A stretch of 64,000 bases of DNA from DATARH01 sp963746885. Lineage in GTDB: Bacteria > Pseudomonadota > Alphaproteobacteria > ATCC43930 > CGMCC-115725. The DNA is taken from assembly GCA_963746885.1 (NCBI GenBank), contig CAVVDM010000003.1:124001-188000 (forward strand), given 5' to 3'. The notes beneath the pieces are model-generated. The model was given only the letters and a program-made list of their open reading frames with translations. It made no database searches and was not told the origin of the DNA. A program made the position numbers and the translations under genes. Numbering within the stretch: the first letter of the stretch is position 1; the number at the start of each line of letters is the position of its first letter. Shown here piece by piece: positions 1 to 10,288 of the stretch.

Positions 1-1
1 G

Positions 2-1126
2 GCGAACAAATTCCTCGTCAAGAAACTCGACGGCGTCGCTCGCATTCCCTATGAGCGCGCGCGCAAGGCGGCGTGCATTCATGCCCATGATTACATCACC
101 CCCTATGTCGCCGACCTCGCCAATGTCGTCGATCTGGAGGCGATCCGCGGCGCGGGCGTCCGCATCGGAATCGATCCGCTGGGAGGCGCCGCCGTTCAGT
201 ATTGGCAGCCGATCATCGAGCGTTACAAGATCGATGCGACCGTCGTGAACGATGCCATCGATCCAACGTTTCGTTTCATGACCGTGGATTGGGACGGCAA
301 GATCCGGATGGACTGCTCGTCGCCCTACGCGATGACGCGGCTGATCGCGCTGCAGGAAAAATTCGATATCGCCTTCGCCAACGACACCGACGCGGACCGG
401 CATGGAATCGTCTGCCCGTCGGGTGGACTGATGAACCCGAATTACTTTCTTGCGGCGGCGATTTCCTATTTGTGCGCGAACCGGCCGGAGTGGCGCTCGT
501 GACAGCGCCATCGGCAAGACCGTCGTCTCCAGCAGCATGATCGATCGCGTCGCGGCGAAGCTGGGACGCAAGCTCATCGAAGTGCCGGTGGGCTTCAAAT
601 GGTTCAGCAACGGCCTGATCGACGGATCGCTGGCGTTCGGCGGCGAGGAAAGCGCCGGCGCATCGTTTCTGCGGCGAGATGGGGCGGTGTGGACGACCGA
701 CAAGGACGGACTGATCATGGGCCTGCTCGCTGCGGAAATAACCGCGCGAACCGGCCATGATCCCAACCGGTTTTATGCATCCGTGACGCAGGACCTGGGC
801 AAATCCTTCTACGAGAGGATCGACGCGCCGGCCTCGCACGACCAGAAGGCGCTTCTCGCGAAGCTGGATCCCGCAGGCATCGACGCCAAGGAGTTGGCTG
901 GCGGAGCCGATCGAAGCGAAACTGAACAGAGCCCCCGGCAACAACGAAGCCGATCGGCGGAATCAAGGTGATCGCCAGGAACGGGTGGTTTGCCGCCCGG
1001 CCATCGGGAACGGAGGATGTCTACAAGATTTACGCTGAAAGCTTCCTTGGCGAGGAGCACCTGAAGCTCGTTCAGCGCGATGCGCAGGCCCTCATCGCTC
1101 GCCTCTTCACCGATACATCAACCTAA
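2..1126 (+). pseudogene. pgm: Phosphoglucomutase, 3' part, three frameshifts
   Basis: Encodes the C-terminal two thirds of an alpha-D-phosphohexomutase that interconverts glucose-1-phosphate and glucose-6-phosphate in the cytosol. The 5' end lies outside the window. Visible family motifs in order are GVRIGIDPLGG, the metal-binding loop FANDTDADRHGIV (near 375-415), the sugar loop GGEESAGASF (near 640) and the phosphate-binding loop ARPSGTEDVYKIY (near 995-1030). Reading requires frame 2 to about 497, frame 3 to about 898, frame 1 to about 950, then frame 2 to the TAA at 1124. The conserved text is continuous across each switch, so each is a single-base indel. A housekeeping gene this broken is either truly dead or mis-sequenced. 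No neighbour suggests an operon. Confidence 0.9.
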
Positions 1127-1272
1127 AAACCTAAAGGGGTCCTTGGTGGTGATTATTGGCCCTCGCAGCGACGTTGAGACAATGGTCAAGGATCAAAACC
1201 TCTAGTTCCTCGAACGGGTCCGGTTGCGTGCTCGACAAATGCTTCGCCATCAGCCGCTCCCACGGGGACCTC

Positions 1273-1479
1273 TTAGCCCAGGCTGCAAGCTAATATTTGT
1301 AATACCAAAGTCACGTCGCTCCGATTGGGACATGCCGAATTGGCGGGCCGTCGCTCCCCGCCTTCCAGCAGACGCGCAATGGCCAGCATCCGCGCCCGCA
1401 CTTTGGCGCCCCGCTCGCTGCGCGAGGCCGAGCGAAGGGCTTCCGGACTGAGCCGCTCTGACACTCCCAATGCCACCAT
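1273..1479 (-). pseudogene. Possible IS630-type transposase N-terminal fragment
   Basis: A 68-residue open frame contains KVRARMLAIARLLEGGER, which resembles the N-terminal helix-turn-helix region of IS630-family transposases. The catalytic DDE domain is absent and the similarity fades after about 50 residues. No inverted repeats or target duplication were seen. This is a weak call from memory of the family; it could be chance. Confidence 0.3.
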
Positions 1480-1689
1480 CGATCCACTCCCGGATCAACA
1501 TGCGGGGATCAAACCAAGCACCGGTCGCAAATTCAACGATTTTCGATGCCTCGCGACTCAGCGCAGGGTGTCTCGGGTATTATATATTATATACAATAAA
1601 GGCATATCCCTCTGCATCCGGGACTACAAAATGTTGTAGCCGCTGGGGTGGGTTCGCGTTAGAACCAATCACGAACTCGATGGTCTCCG

Positions 1690-2052
1690 GTGGCGAAGAT
1701 GACCGACTTTCCCCGCTCCTTGATTGACTTCCAGCGGCGCTTTGGCGATGAGGCGGCGTGCGTCAAGTACCTGTTCGCGGCGCGCTGGCCAGAGGGCTTC
1801 GCGTGCCCCGGTGCGGCAACGGCAAAGCGTGGGCGCTGCAAACCAAGGCGTGGACCAGGGAATGCGCCAGCTGCGGCAAGCAGACCTCGGTGACCGCCGG
1901 CACCATCATGCATCACTCCAAACTGGCGCTGACCACCTGGTTCTGGCGACCCATTCCAACGGCATCTCGGCGCTGCAACTGCAACGCCAACTTGCCCTCG
2001 GCTCCTACAAGACGGCGTGGCTGATGTGCGCCAAGCTGCGCCGCAGCATGGA
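1690..2052 (+). pseudogene. IS1595-family transposase N-terminal remnant
   Basis: The reassembled reading starts SLIDFQRRFGDEAACVKYLF, then a zinc ribbon (CPRCG ... CASCGKQ), TSVTAGTIMHHSKLALTTWF, and LQRQLALGSYKTAWLMCAKL. This order is typical of ISXO2-like IS1595 transposases (zinc ribbon, then DDE domain). Three frames are used: frame 1 to about 1807, frame 3 to about 1945, then frame 2. Similarity ends near 2052, before any DDE residue, so only the DNA-binding part survives. It cannot make an active enzyme. Confidence 0.75.
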
Positions 2053-2639
2053 CACACCCGAAGATCGAGAAGCCGGGAGACCGAAAGAGGCAGAAATCTT
2101 CGACGATCTTGACCGATGCTGCCTCGCGGCGCTCCGCAACCCACCAACCCGCCGCGGTCTTCGGCGGATGCTTACATCGAGACGCTCGCGGACGAGCCGT
2201 TTTCGGACACCAGTCGGACACGGAAACACCCGAAGCGATTTCGGCTTCGGGCGGACCCAGCCACTCTCGACTACTCCGAGACGGGTAGCCATTTACAGCA
2301 TTGTGTGCGCGTGGTCGGACCGGCCGCTGCGACGGGGTCCATAATGACCTCGGGATGGGGTGTCCGATCAAAGAAGAAAAAAATTATATCCTTTATAGAT
2401 ACTTAATTGCCAATCGTCCAAGCTTACCCATCGACCCGAGGCGGATCGAGCGGCAGCAGCAGAGTGCGCCGCCGTCCGGTCCCATCGTTCCCTTCTCATC
2501 ACCCAAGGCGCCCGCTTCGATTGTCTGCCCCCGACCCTTCAGCGGAGCATGCCCGGCGACGATTAGGATTGCGCGGCGGTCAATCATAATTGTCGCTCTA
2601 CAGCAGGAGTACCCGGTCGTCCATCACCGCCATGGCGTC
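2053..2639. other. No recognisable gene
   Basis: No open frame here has recognisable family content on either strand. It lies between two unrelated transposase remnants and holds an A/T-rich patch near 2375-2405. It is best read as scar DNA from insertions and deletions. Confidence 0.5.
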
Positions 2640-2930
2640 GATCTGCACCTCGCCTCGGACCGCACATCCTGCACCAAGGCCACCGCCAACCAGTTTCGGC
2701 TGCTGATCCACACCGCCGCGTATTGGCTGATGCACACGCTGCGCGGCTTGGCGCCGAACGCATCGTTCTGGCGTGACGCCCAGTTCGACACCCTGCGCCT
2801 CAGCCTGATCAAGGTTGCCGTCCGGATCACCGAACTGGTCACCAAGATCAAGATCTCGCTGCCGACCGGCTTCCCCTATCAGCTCGGCTTCTCAACCCTC
2901 GCCGCGCGTCTGGCCAAATTGCCGCCGTGA
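2640..2930 (+). pseudogene. IS1380-family transposase C-terminal remnant
   Basis: The frame reads DRTSCTKATANQFRLLIHTA, AYWLMHTLRGLAP and SFWRDAQFDTLRLSLIKVA, ending KLPP and TGA at 2928. This is the C-terminal end of IS1380-type transposases, which carry the conserved ANQFRL helix. The N-terminal three quarters with the catalytic residues are absent, so this is a truncated remnant joined to unrelated DNA. Confidence 0.75.
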
Positions 2931-3378
2931 CCGCCGGGGCGATGCGCCCCGCAAAAACCCCGTCCCCTCAACCCACAAGCCTTGAGATGGAGACGTTCAC
3001 CTTTCTATGGCCCTCGATCAAATCACCGACCAGCTGGAGATGGGCGTCTCTACGCGATCGGCTTGGTGGGAGCGGAGCATTGGACGGCCGGCATCATGGC
3101 CAAGGCCAGCCGCCCGGATCAGTGTCTCCACCCGGTTGCAGCGCGTCTGGCTGGCGCGCCCCCGCATCTCCGCATGCTATCGCATCGGTGCTAGGCTAGC
3201 TAGCCGCTGGGACAATCACGAGCGGGCGGTTCAAAGCGCCGGACACAGGACCCTGGAAACCATCGCCCCGCTCAGCGATGATCAAACCAACAGGCTGCCT
3301 ATGGGGGCAGCCTGATGTGGCGACGAAACCCGCCGAGGAGCATCGCTCCTACACCACCTCACGGGGCACGACCCTAAC
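2931..3378. other. No recognisable gene upstream of brxF
   Basis: About 450 bases with short open frames only and no family similarity I can name. It separates the IS1380 remnant from the GTG start of brxF and should contain the promoter of the BREX genes, but no clear -35/-10 pair stands out. Confidence 0.4.
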
Positions 3379-3891
3379 GTGGCAACCTCCCTTTGTTCGC
3401 AGATCCAGGACGTTCTGCCCCAAACACAGGACGCTTATTACAAGCTGATTCTGGCGGTAGGGCCTGCCCGCACGGGCAAAACTGCCGCACTTTCTGACCT
3501 TGCGGCACGACACGATTGGCCGCGTGTGAATGTCAATCTCCGCGTTTCCGAGAAACTTCTGGATTTGACACGCCGCCAGCGCGCCGTGCGAGTCGCCGGT
3601 ATTCTCGACGATACCATTCGCGATGAGGGGTCCGAGGTCGTTCTTCTCGATAACATCGAGCTGCTTTTTGCGAAAGAGCTGGCTCAGGATCCGCTCCGGC
3701 TCGTCCAATCCCTCTCGCGGAACCGAACGATCATCGCCGCATGGCCGGCAAATTTCGATGGTTCGTCTCTTACCTATGCTGAGCCGGGTCATCCGGAGGC
3801 TCGGCGATATCCAATGCCCCAAGCGGTGTTCATTAAAGCCGAGGGTTCCGAGCAGGACGACGTGGGATCGCCCGGGGAGGAGACGAAATGA
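3379..3891 (+). CDS. brxF: BREX type 3 P-loop protein BrxF
   Basis: A 170-residue P-loop NTPase matching BrxF, the first core gene of type 3 BREX anti-phage systems. Walker A is GPARTGKT (residues 28-35) and Walker B is VVLLDNIELLF (87-97). Length and the opening (short helix, then YYKLILAVGP) fit the family. The start is GTG at 3379. The TGA stop overlaps the ATG at 3888 in an ATGA arrangement, so translation of the next gene is coupled. In intact BREX-3 loci brxF is followed by brxC, pglX, brxH, pglZ and brxA; only brxC is present here. The gene looks intact but its partners are lost, so no function is expected. Confidence 0.85.
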   Translation: MATSLCSQIQDVLPQTQDAYYKLILAVGPARTGKTAALSDLAARHDWPRVNVNLRVSEKLLDLTRRQRAVRVAGILDDTIRDEGSEVVLLDNIELLFAKELAQDPLRLVQSLSRNRTIIAAWPANFDGSSLTYAEPGHPEARRYPMPQAVFIKAEGSEQDDVGSPGEETK

Positions 3892-6520
3892 AATACTCAG
3901 AGTCTCATTCAACTCGAGCCGATCGAAACCGTAGTCCAGCTCCGGGAAGCCAACTCCATCATGGATGCGCGCCGACTGGTCGGGTCGTTCGTTATTTCCG
4001 ATCGGATGGCAGAGCTGCTCTGCGAGCTCGTGTTTCCTCAGTTGCAGTTCGACAAAGCCGCGGACAACAAGGGCATTTTCGTCGTCGGAAATTACGGAAC
4101 GGGTAAGTCTCATTTAATGGCCGTCATATCGGCCATCGCGGAGCACGCTGACCTCGCTTCGGGCTTGACCAATCCGAAAGTTGCTGAGCATGCCGCCGAC
4201 ATAGCCGGGCGGTTTCGCGTTATCCGTGCCGAGATCGGTTCCACCACGATGTCGCTCCGAGACATTGTGTGCTCCGTGCTGGAGGACGGTCTGACGCGGT
4301 TCGGGGTTTCGTACGAATTCCCGTCGACCGACAATCGACATGAGAACAAGAGCGCCTTTGAGGAGATGATGGCGGCATTTCAGGCCGCACATCCCGATCA
4401 TGGGCTGATCCTCGTCCTTGATGAGCTGCTCGACTATTTGCGTTCGCGGGCCGATCAAGCTTCAAGCCTCGACCTGTCGTTTCTGCGCGAGCTTGGTGAA
4501 GTCTGTAGGGGATCACGGTTCCGCTTCATCGCTGGCGTGCAGGAAAGCCTGTTCGACAATCCGCGCTTCCAATTCGTCGCCGATACTCTCCGTCGCGTGA
4601 AGGACCGCTTCGAGCAGGTTCGCATTGCTCGCGATGACGTCGCCTTCGTCGTCGCCGAACGGATTCTGAAAAAGGCTTCGAAGCAGCAGGCGCTGATCCG
4701 CGAGCACCTCAAGCAGTTCGCCCCGCTCTATGGCTCGATGAATGAGCGGATGGAGGAGTTCGTCCGTCTGTTCCCTGTCCATCCGGCCTACCTCGACACG
4801 TTCGAGCGGGTCTAGGTGGCGGAAAAGCGCGAGGTGCTGAAGACCCTCAGCGCTGCCATCCGCAGGATCATCGACCAGGACGTTCCTGCCAACGATACCG
4901 GTTTGATCGCCTATGACTCCTACTGGAGCGTGCCGCGAGACAATCCGTCTTTCCGATCCGACCCTGCGGCAAGGAGGTCATCGATCGCAGTGGCGTGCTC
5001 GATGCGCGCGCAGCAAGCCTTCACTCGCCCGCAGTATAAGCCGGCCGCTATTCGGATCGTACACGCGCTGTCGGTCCACCGCCTCACGACCTCCGACATC
5101 TATTCGCCGATCGGAGCGACAGCAGAAGAGCTGCGAGACGATCTCTGCCTCATGCTGCCGGTGCCCGAGAAGGACGCTGACTTTCTCCGCACTCTCGTCG
5201 AAACAGTGCTAAAGGAGTTGCTTCGCACGGTGAGCGGGCAGTTCCTCAGCTTCAACAAGGAAAACGGCCAGTATTTTCTCGACCTCAAGAAGGACGTCGA
5301 TTTCGACTCCCTCATCGAAAAGCGGGCAGAGACCCTCGGTGACGCGCAGCTACATCGGTACTACTTCGACGCTCTACGGCGCGTGGTTCTGGAAGACGCG
5401 GACGCGCCGCCCTACGTGACCGGATACCGCATCTGGGAGCACGAGATCGAGTGGCGGGAGCGGCGCGCAGGCCGGAGCGGTTACCTGTTTTTCGGCGCCC
5501 CCAATGAGCGCTCGACCGCGCAGCCGGCGCGCGATTTCTACCTTTATTTCCTGCAGCCATTCGATACCCCCTACTTCAAGGATGAAAAGAAGGCGGATGA
5601 GGTCTTTTTCAGGCTGAAAGATCGCGACGACTCGTTCGACCGCGCGCTGCGCCTGTACGCGGGTGCGCGCGAGCAGGCTGCATCGGCATCGGGCAGCAAC
5701 AAGAAAATCTACGAAGATAAAGCCGGCGATCACCTCCGAACGCTGACGGAATGGCTCCGCGAGCATATGCCGACAGCCGTTGAGGTCGTGCACCAGGGGC
5801 GATCGAAGACGTTGCTGGAAGTCGTTCGCGGCAAGCTGCCGCCTAATGCGACCGTGAAGGATTATGTCGACACGGCTGGCTCCGCGCTCCTGGCGCCGCA
5901 TTTTGCCGACAAGAGCCCTGAGTATCCGATCTTCAGTGTTCTGGTCACGCGGCAAAACCGTGATCAGGCTGCGCAGGAGGCATTGCGGTGGATTGCCGGC
6001 GGCGTGAAAAGCAAGCAGGGCGCCGCGATCCTGGACGCGCTGGAGTTGCTGGATAGCGAAACGCTCAAGCCACGTAACTCCCGCTACGGCAAACAGGTCC
6101 TGGATGTTTTGAGCCAGAAAGGGCAAGGCCAGGTGCTTAATCGGTCCGAGTTGATCGCGTCGGAGGCCGGCGTCGACTACTGGACCAAATTTCGGATTGA
6201 GCCTGAGTTTCTGAGCGTGGTCCTGGCCGCCCTGGTCCACAGCGGGGACATCGTTCTCAGTCTTGGTGCCAAAAGGATCGACGCGGCCAGCATCGACCAG
6301 TTCGCCAAGATTGGAATTGCCGAGATCACAGAGTTCAAGCATATCGATCGCCCGCGCGATCTACCGCTCGGCCCGCTCCAGGATCTGTGCGATCTCCTGG
6401 ACGTGCCCAAGGGGCTCATCGTCAATCCCGCGAACCGGGACGACAGGGTGGCAAAAATTCAGCAGCGCGCTGCCGAGCTTCTCGGCAAGGTCGTTGCCGC
6501 CCAGGCACGCATCTCCGAAT
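3888..6520 (+). pseudogene. brxC: BREX type 3 ATPase BrxC, frameshift, amber stop and 3' truncation
   Basis: Large AAA-type ATPase of BREX-3. After the start the reading is MKYS, a one-base slip near 3900, then SLIQLEPIETVVQLREANSI and MDARRLVGSFVISDRMAELL. Walker A is GNYGTGKSHLM (near 4087-4125) and Walker B is LILVLDELLDYL (near 4407-4440). At 4813-4815 an in-frame TAG interrupts FERV-stop-VAEKREVLKTL, where a tyrosine codon is the likely ancestor. The same frame runs on for about 565 more residues. Family similarity ends near 6510-6520, where the DNA switches to an unrelated antisense fragment. About 877 codons remain of a family usually above 1,100. The protein cannot be complete. Confidence 0.85.
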
Positions 6521-6785
6521 CAGTCGCGGGATCAAGCCGCTTATCGTGCATCGCCTTGTCGGCGACATCGCGGCTCGAAATCACACCGCGCTCGCGAAGC
6601 ACATCGTAAATTCGCCGCGTCAATTCGCCGTGGCCGAAGTAGGGCGACGGCGTGCGGTGCCGATGCCGTACCGGCAAGCCTTCGGCTGCGAAGTCGGGAC
6701 GGAAGATGCGCAGCACGGCGCCAAGATGGAGAAGCTCGGTGCGCAGACGGGGGGACTGTCAGAAATTTCGTGCGCGGCGGGGCGG
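6510..6785 (-). pseudogene. Truncated conserved hypothetical protein
   Basis: Read antisense, the frame gives RTELLHLGAVLRIFRPD, then YFGHGELTRRIYDVLRERG and ISSRDVADKAMHDKRLDPAT. It resembles a small family common in Rhodospirillales and Methylobacteria: coiled N-terminus, then a short winged-helix-like domain. No start codon is clear upstream of about 6785, and the 3' end is cut at the junction with brxC. Function unknown. Confidence 0.45.
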
Positions 6786-7129
6786 GTTAACTGGTTAGGC
6801 CAAGGCCATTGTGAAGCGCTCGCCGAACAGCACGGCGAACTGGGATTTGGCCATGGCCCACTCGCGCGGTGGCGACCGAATGGTTGACCCGCTTGGCGTG
6901 CCAATGGAGCTCCTTGGCAACGGCGGCAGTGCAGCCAAGACCCGACCTTCGCTGTCGGCAGGCGGCGGACCCACCAAGGGCGCCCTTCGGGGCTGGCCGG
7001 GATCGGCGGGAGTTGCCCCAAACCTGCCCTTCAGAGCGCGGCCGGTGAATGGGTAGATTGGGTGACTTCCCGCCGATCCCGAGTTGCCCGGCGTTTGATG
7101 CCCATGGGTTTGGTCTGATCAACCCTCAC

Positions 7130-7204
7130 GCGAGCACCGCAGCCGCCGAAAGTCAGCCAGAACGTGCCGAGAAATTCGGCTCCGAAGCGCTTGGACATCG
7201 ACAT
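7130..7204 (-). pseudogene. aqpZ: Aquaporin Z, first 24 codons only
   Basis: The antisense frame from the ATG at 7204 reads MSMSKRFGAEFLGTFWLTFG then GCG, the first transmembrane helix of AqpZ-type water channels. A ribosome binding site (GGGGGAGAAA) sits a few bases upstream. After about 24 codons the sequence leaves the family: both NPA boxes and five of six helices are missing. A truncated 5' remnant with its leader intact. Confidence 0.65.
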
Positions 7205-7372
7205 CGTTTTCTCCCCCGTTTTGGTGCGTTCTCGCACCGCCCCTGAGAACCTCACTTGAGAATAGCCGGGAGCGCTAACGTCAGGGGAGCGACCTGAGAT
7301 GAAACCCGCGGTCGGCACCATCTCGACGATGAAGCCAGGCCCTGACAGCCCGTTGCCGAAGTGGCGGTTTGA

Positions 7373-8163
7373 TCAGGCTGGTTCATTGGCGACCTCGATC
7401 ACCAGGACGGCAAAGTCGTCGCCGGACGCGGCGACGAGGATGATCGCGACGGCCTCCTCGGTGCAGACGAAGAGCAGATAGACGAGCAGCTTGGCCGCCG
7501 CCTCTCTGGGGGTTCCAGCCCCGATCAGCAGCCGCATCAAGATGCCGAGATTGTGTCCGGCGACGTGGACCAGATAGCGCTTGTGGACGTTTTCAACGTC
7601 GGCGCAGCCAGGTCCGGCGCATGCCGCCTCGGTCGAGATTGTGGGCGAAGGATCGCTCGACGATTTCCGCCCGCCGCCGCATCGCCTTCTTGCCGACCCG
7701 CGAACCCAGGCGGGTGCGGTTTGCGTAGACCGCCGCACGGGCCTTGTCGTCGCCGTGCCAGCGTGAAAAGCCGGGCTGCCTGGGTTCGGCGATGCGGGAC
7801 TTCCACGGCCCGCCGTCCGCGCGTCTTCGACAGCCACGAGTGATCGGGAACCTTCTCGCGGCTTTCCAGCCGCAAAAAATCGCGCAGCGACATCGAATCC
7901 GAACAGCGCCAGGCAATGCCGCGATCGCTGGCGATCCCCTCGAAATAGCCGATCATGTGCATCCGGAAGTAACGCCCCGGCGGCACCGATGGGGCACCCA
8001 TCTTCGGCGCGTAATAGGGCTGGCACGCCGTCTCGACAAACCGGTCAAAGCCGCCGGCGAGCAGCACTTCCTGAAGCCGGTCGTAGAACACATGTCCCGG
8101 TGAGCGCGGCATCTCATCCCAGGTCACGATCAGATCGCCTTGCCGATCGCTCTCCCGCCCCAT
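7373..8163 (-). pseudogene. IS1182/IS5-superfamily transposase, internally degraded
   Basis: The antisense start at 8163 gives MGRESDRQGDLIVTWDEMPR, then PYYAPKMGAPSVPPGRYFRM and REKVPDHSWLSKTRGR, the N-terminal domain of a DDE transposase. The frame is then lost. The C-terminal end is still readable in other frames: SFAHNLDRGGMRRTWLRR and ENVHKRYLVHVAGHNLGILM. The central catalytic region is largely deleted. A second, more diverged C-terminal remnant of the same family lies at 56.8-57.1 kb on the same strand. Confidence 0.75.
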
Positions 8164-8310
8164 CGCCATGCCGCAAATTCCGATCCGCCCTTCCGCTGCC
8201 AACGGCATCAATGAAATTCGACTTCGTCAACGGGCCGCTGAGGGAATAGCCGCTTTGCAAGTACTCACCGTAACTATTGGAAGCGAAACCGCCTGCGAGA
8301 TCCACTCTTG

Positions 8311-8591
8311 CCGCTAGCGATCAGGTACAGCACGCCGGCAGCGACAACGGCGCCAGCAACGTTTCATTTCTGGCCACTTCCTTGATGGCTTCAACGTCAT
8401 CGTAGACGATGATCCGGTCGCTTTCCTCGCGAAGGCCATCGCTACTTGCCGAATTGCACACGGATTATAAATGTACCATCGAGGAGGCGATCGTGCGGCG
8501 TAAGGGCAGATATCCCGTCATCCTGACAGTGGCGAATTGTCGAGCGGCCATGGCATGCCGGATATGAGGGTGTAACCACGGTTCGACGACA
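8311..8591. other. No recognisable gene
   Basis: Between the transposase remnant and the next small gene. No supported coding frame, repeat or promoter was found here. Confidence 0.4.
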
Positions 8592-8851
8592 CTAATTCCC
8601 CTTGCTCGCCTTAAAGCCCGCCTTGTCGGCGAACGCGCGACAGGTAAAGCCGCCAGCCTTAGTCTTGCCGTAAAACTGCGAGCTAGGTGCGAAGTAGATT
8701 TTCGATTCCGGATTGAACCACACCACGTTGCCTGCCTTGCAGAACTTCGTCGCGCTGTCCTCGGTTTTTAAAGTCTGCGGATCAGCGGCTTGGGCAGCGC
8801 CGACTAACGCAAACGCCAACCCGACGGCCAGAATGAACTCCTGAGTATCAT
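8592..8851 (-). CDS. Small secreted protein, possible N-terminal frameshift
   Basis: The frame reads a signal-peptide-like stretch (ILAVGLAFALVGAAQA) then ADPQTLKTEDSATKFCKAGN, VVWFNPESKIYFAPSSQFYG and KTKAGGFTCRAFADKAGFKA. It resembles small periplasmic proteins of rhizobia with the pattern VVWVN-KSKVYH-YG-TK-GxxMC; function unknown. Two conserved cysteines flank the core. The best start (ATG at 8851 after GGGAGGGACG) is one frame off from the mature sequence, so one base appears lost or gained within the first codons. The open frame itself extends to 8954 without a good ribosome site. Confidence 0.55.
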
Positions 8852-9025
8852 CGTCCCTCCCGTTTGCGACAGCGTAGCGTGACGTTGGCGCCACCGCAAG
8901 AACACCACCCTGGTCGAGCGCAAAAGAACCCCTTCCCCGGAGGATCGTTTGCACACGCGCAATGCGTTCGGAATTTATCTCTGACCAACTCGCTTAACCA
9001 ACGGGATAGAAAGGAGTAATTGCTG

Positions 9026-9803
9026 CTACCCTAGCTTCGCTTTCAAGGCCGCCAGTCGATTGGCTACACCGATTGGCGCCGGCCCTTGGCCCGACGCGGC
9101 GGCCATCGCGGCGGCGATGTTTGGATCGTCTTTCTCGGGGTGCGTCGGCGCTAGCAGCTTCGCTTTAGCCGCCGCGGCATCGGCCGAGGCCAGATCCCTC
9201 GCGGCGTTCTCATTCATCGCCTTCAGCGCGATGTTGAGGCTGCTGGTGGTCTGCGACAGCCCAGCCGCCTGGCGCGCTGCCTCGGCCTGCCGCTGCGCCA
9301 CCTCGCGCCGTTGCGCGGCGCGAGCCATGTCACGCTGGGCGCTGTCGAGTTCGCTGCGTGCGGTCTTCAACTTGCCGCCAGCGTCAGCGTAGGCCGCCTC
9401 AAGCTGTTCGAGAAACTGCTTGGCGTCAACCGCGTCGCGAAGTCTCGCGGTCCACGTCCGGGGCCATCTTCTCCATCATGTCGAGGAGCGTTGCCAGACT
9501 TTTCTCCAGAGCGGTTTTGCGGGCCGGATCGGTTTCGCCATTGGCCTGGTTCTGCAGCGCCTCAGCCGCGGCCAAGCGCTGATGCGCCAGCGTCTGGACC
9601 GTGTCTGCCTCCTTCTGCTCGCGATCATAGCTCTGACGTGCTCGGGCGACCTGCATGCCGAGTTCGTCCAGATGCTGCTCCATTGTGCGCATTTCTGCTT
9701 CGGTGGCGCCCTGCGGGTCCCAGCGGACCAGCGCCTCGATGCCTGCGTTGACCGCTTGGTTGGCCTTCACACCTAGCAGGTTGCTAATGAATTGCATGAC
9801 CAT
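9026..9803 (-). pseudogene. PspA/IM30-like coiled-coil protein (YjfJ-like), frameshifted
   Basis: The first part (9803 to about 9440) reads MQFISNLLGVKANQAVNAGI, then RWDPQGATEAEMRTMEQHLD and long Ala/Gln/Glu heptads. The second part (to 9026) continues DAKQFLEQLEAAYADAGGKL and KTARSELDSAQRDMARAAQR. The join needs a one-base shift near 9435, so the intact protein would be about 258 residues of almost continuous coiled coil. PspA/IM30 proteins bind membranes. Next to DUF350 and DUF2491 genes, this matches E. coli yjfJ in the yjfI-M cluster. Start ATG 9803 follows GGAGAGG. Real pseudogene or sequencing slip cannot be told here. Confidence 0.65.
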
Positions 9804-9831
9804 GTGTCGCCTCTCCGCAGCTTGTTCGTGG

Positions 9832-10272
9832 TCAGTTGGGGATCATGACCGCGGCGTTGAGCAGGGCTACCGCGAGTTGCGTGCCCGCCAGCGTCAGCGC
9901 GGCCGCGACATTGTCATGCTGGATTGTGGCACGAAGATGATGGAACACCAATGACACCCCGACAACGACGAGGAGTTGCAGGAGAACCGCCACGATTCCC
10001 CAAACGATGAGGTCGAGCACCAGCGCGCTGGTGGCCAGCGTCGCCGCGATCGGGATCGCGATCGCGAGGATCGCTCCGGCCAGCACCACGCCGGCTGCCG
10101 TGTTGCCCTCCTCGATCAGTTCGCGTTCGCGGAACGGTGTGGCTGCCATATAGATCGCGACCCCGGCGGCGAGCAGCGCCACAGCAACGGCGAATTGCAG
10201 CAGCAGATGCGGCAGGCCCACGCCAAGGGCGTCAATGATGCGGCCGAACAGGCTCGGGTCCGAGGGGTTCAT
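9832..10272 (-). CDS. DUF350 inner-membrane protein (YjfL-like)
   Basis: A 146-residue integral membrane protein with about four hydrophobic segments: LLLQFAVAVALLAAGVAIYM, AAGVVLAGAILAIAIPIAAT, LVLDLIVWGIVAVLLQLLVV and TLAGTQLAVALLNAAVMI. The TPFRERELI(E)EGN turn between the first two helices is typical of DUF350. No enzymatic function is known; E. coli yjfL is the relative. The start ATG 10272 follows GGAGTATCC and lies 16 bases after the stop of the DUF2491 gene, so the three genes form one minus-strand operon. Confidence 0.8.
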   Translation of the reverse strand: MNPSDPSLFGRIIDALGVGLPHLLLQFAVAVALLAAGVAIYMAATPFRERELIEEGNTAAGVVLAGAILAIAIPIAATLATSALVLDLIVWGIVAVLLQLLVVVGVSLVFHHLRATIQHDNVAAALTLAGTQLAVALLNAAVMIPN

Positions 10273-10288
10273 GGATACTCCAAATGGC

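Noticed and set aside
5374..6342. Long minus-strand open frame (322 codons) opposite brxC
   Set aside because: It mirrors the codon-phase of brxC in GC-rich DNA and contains no recognisable motif; the plus strand has clear BrxC family text.
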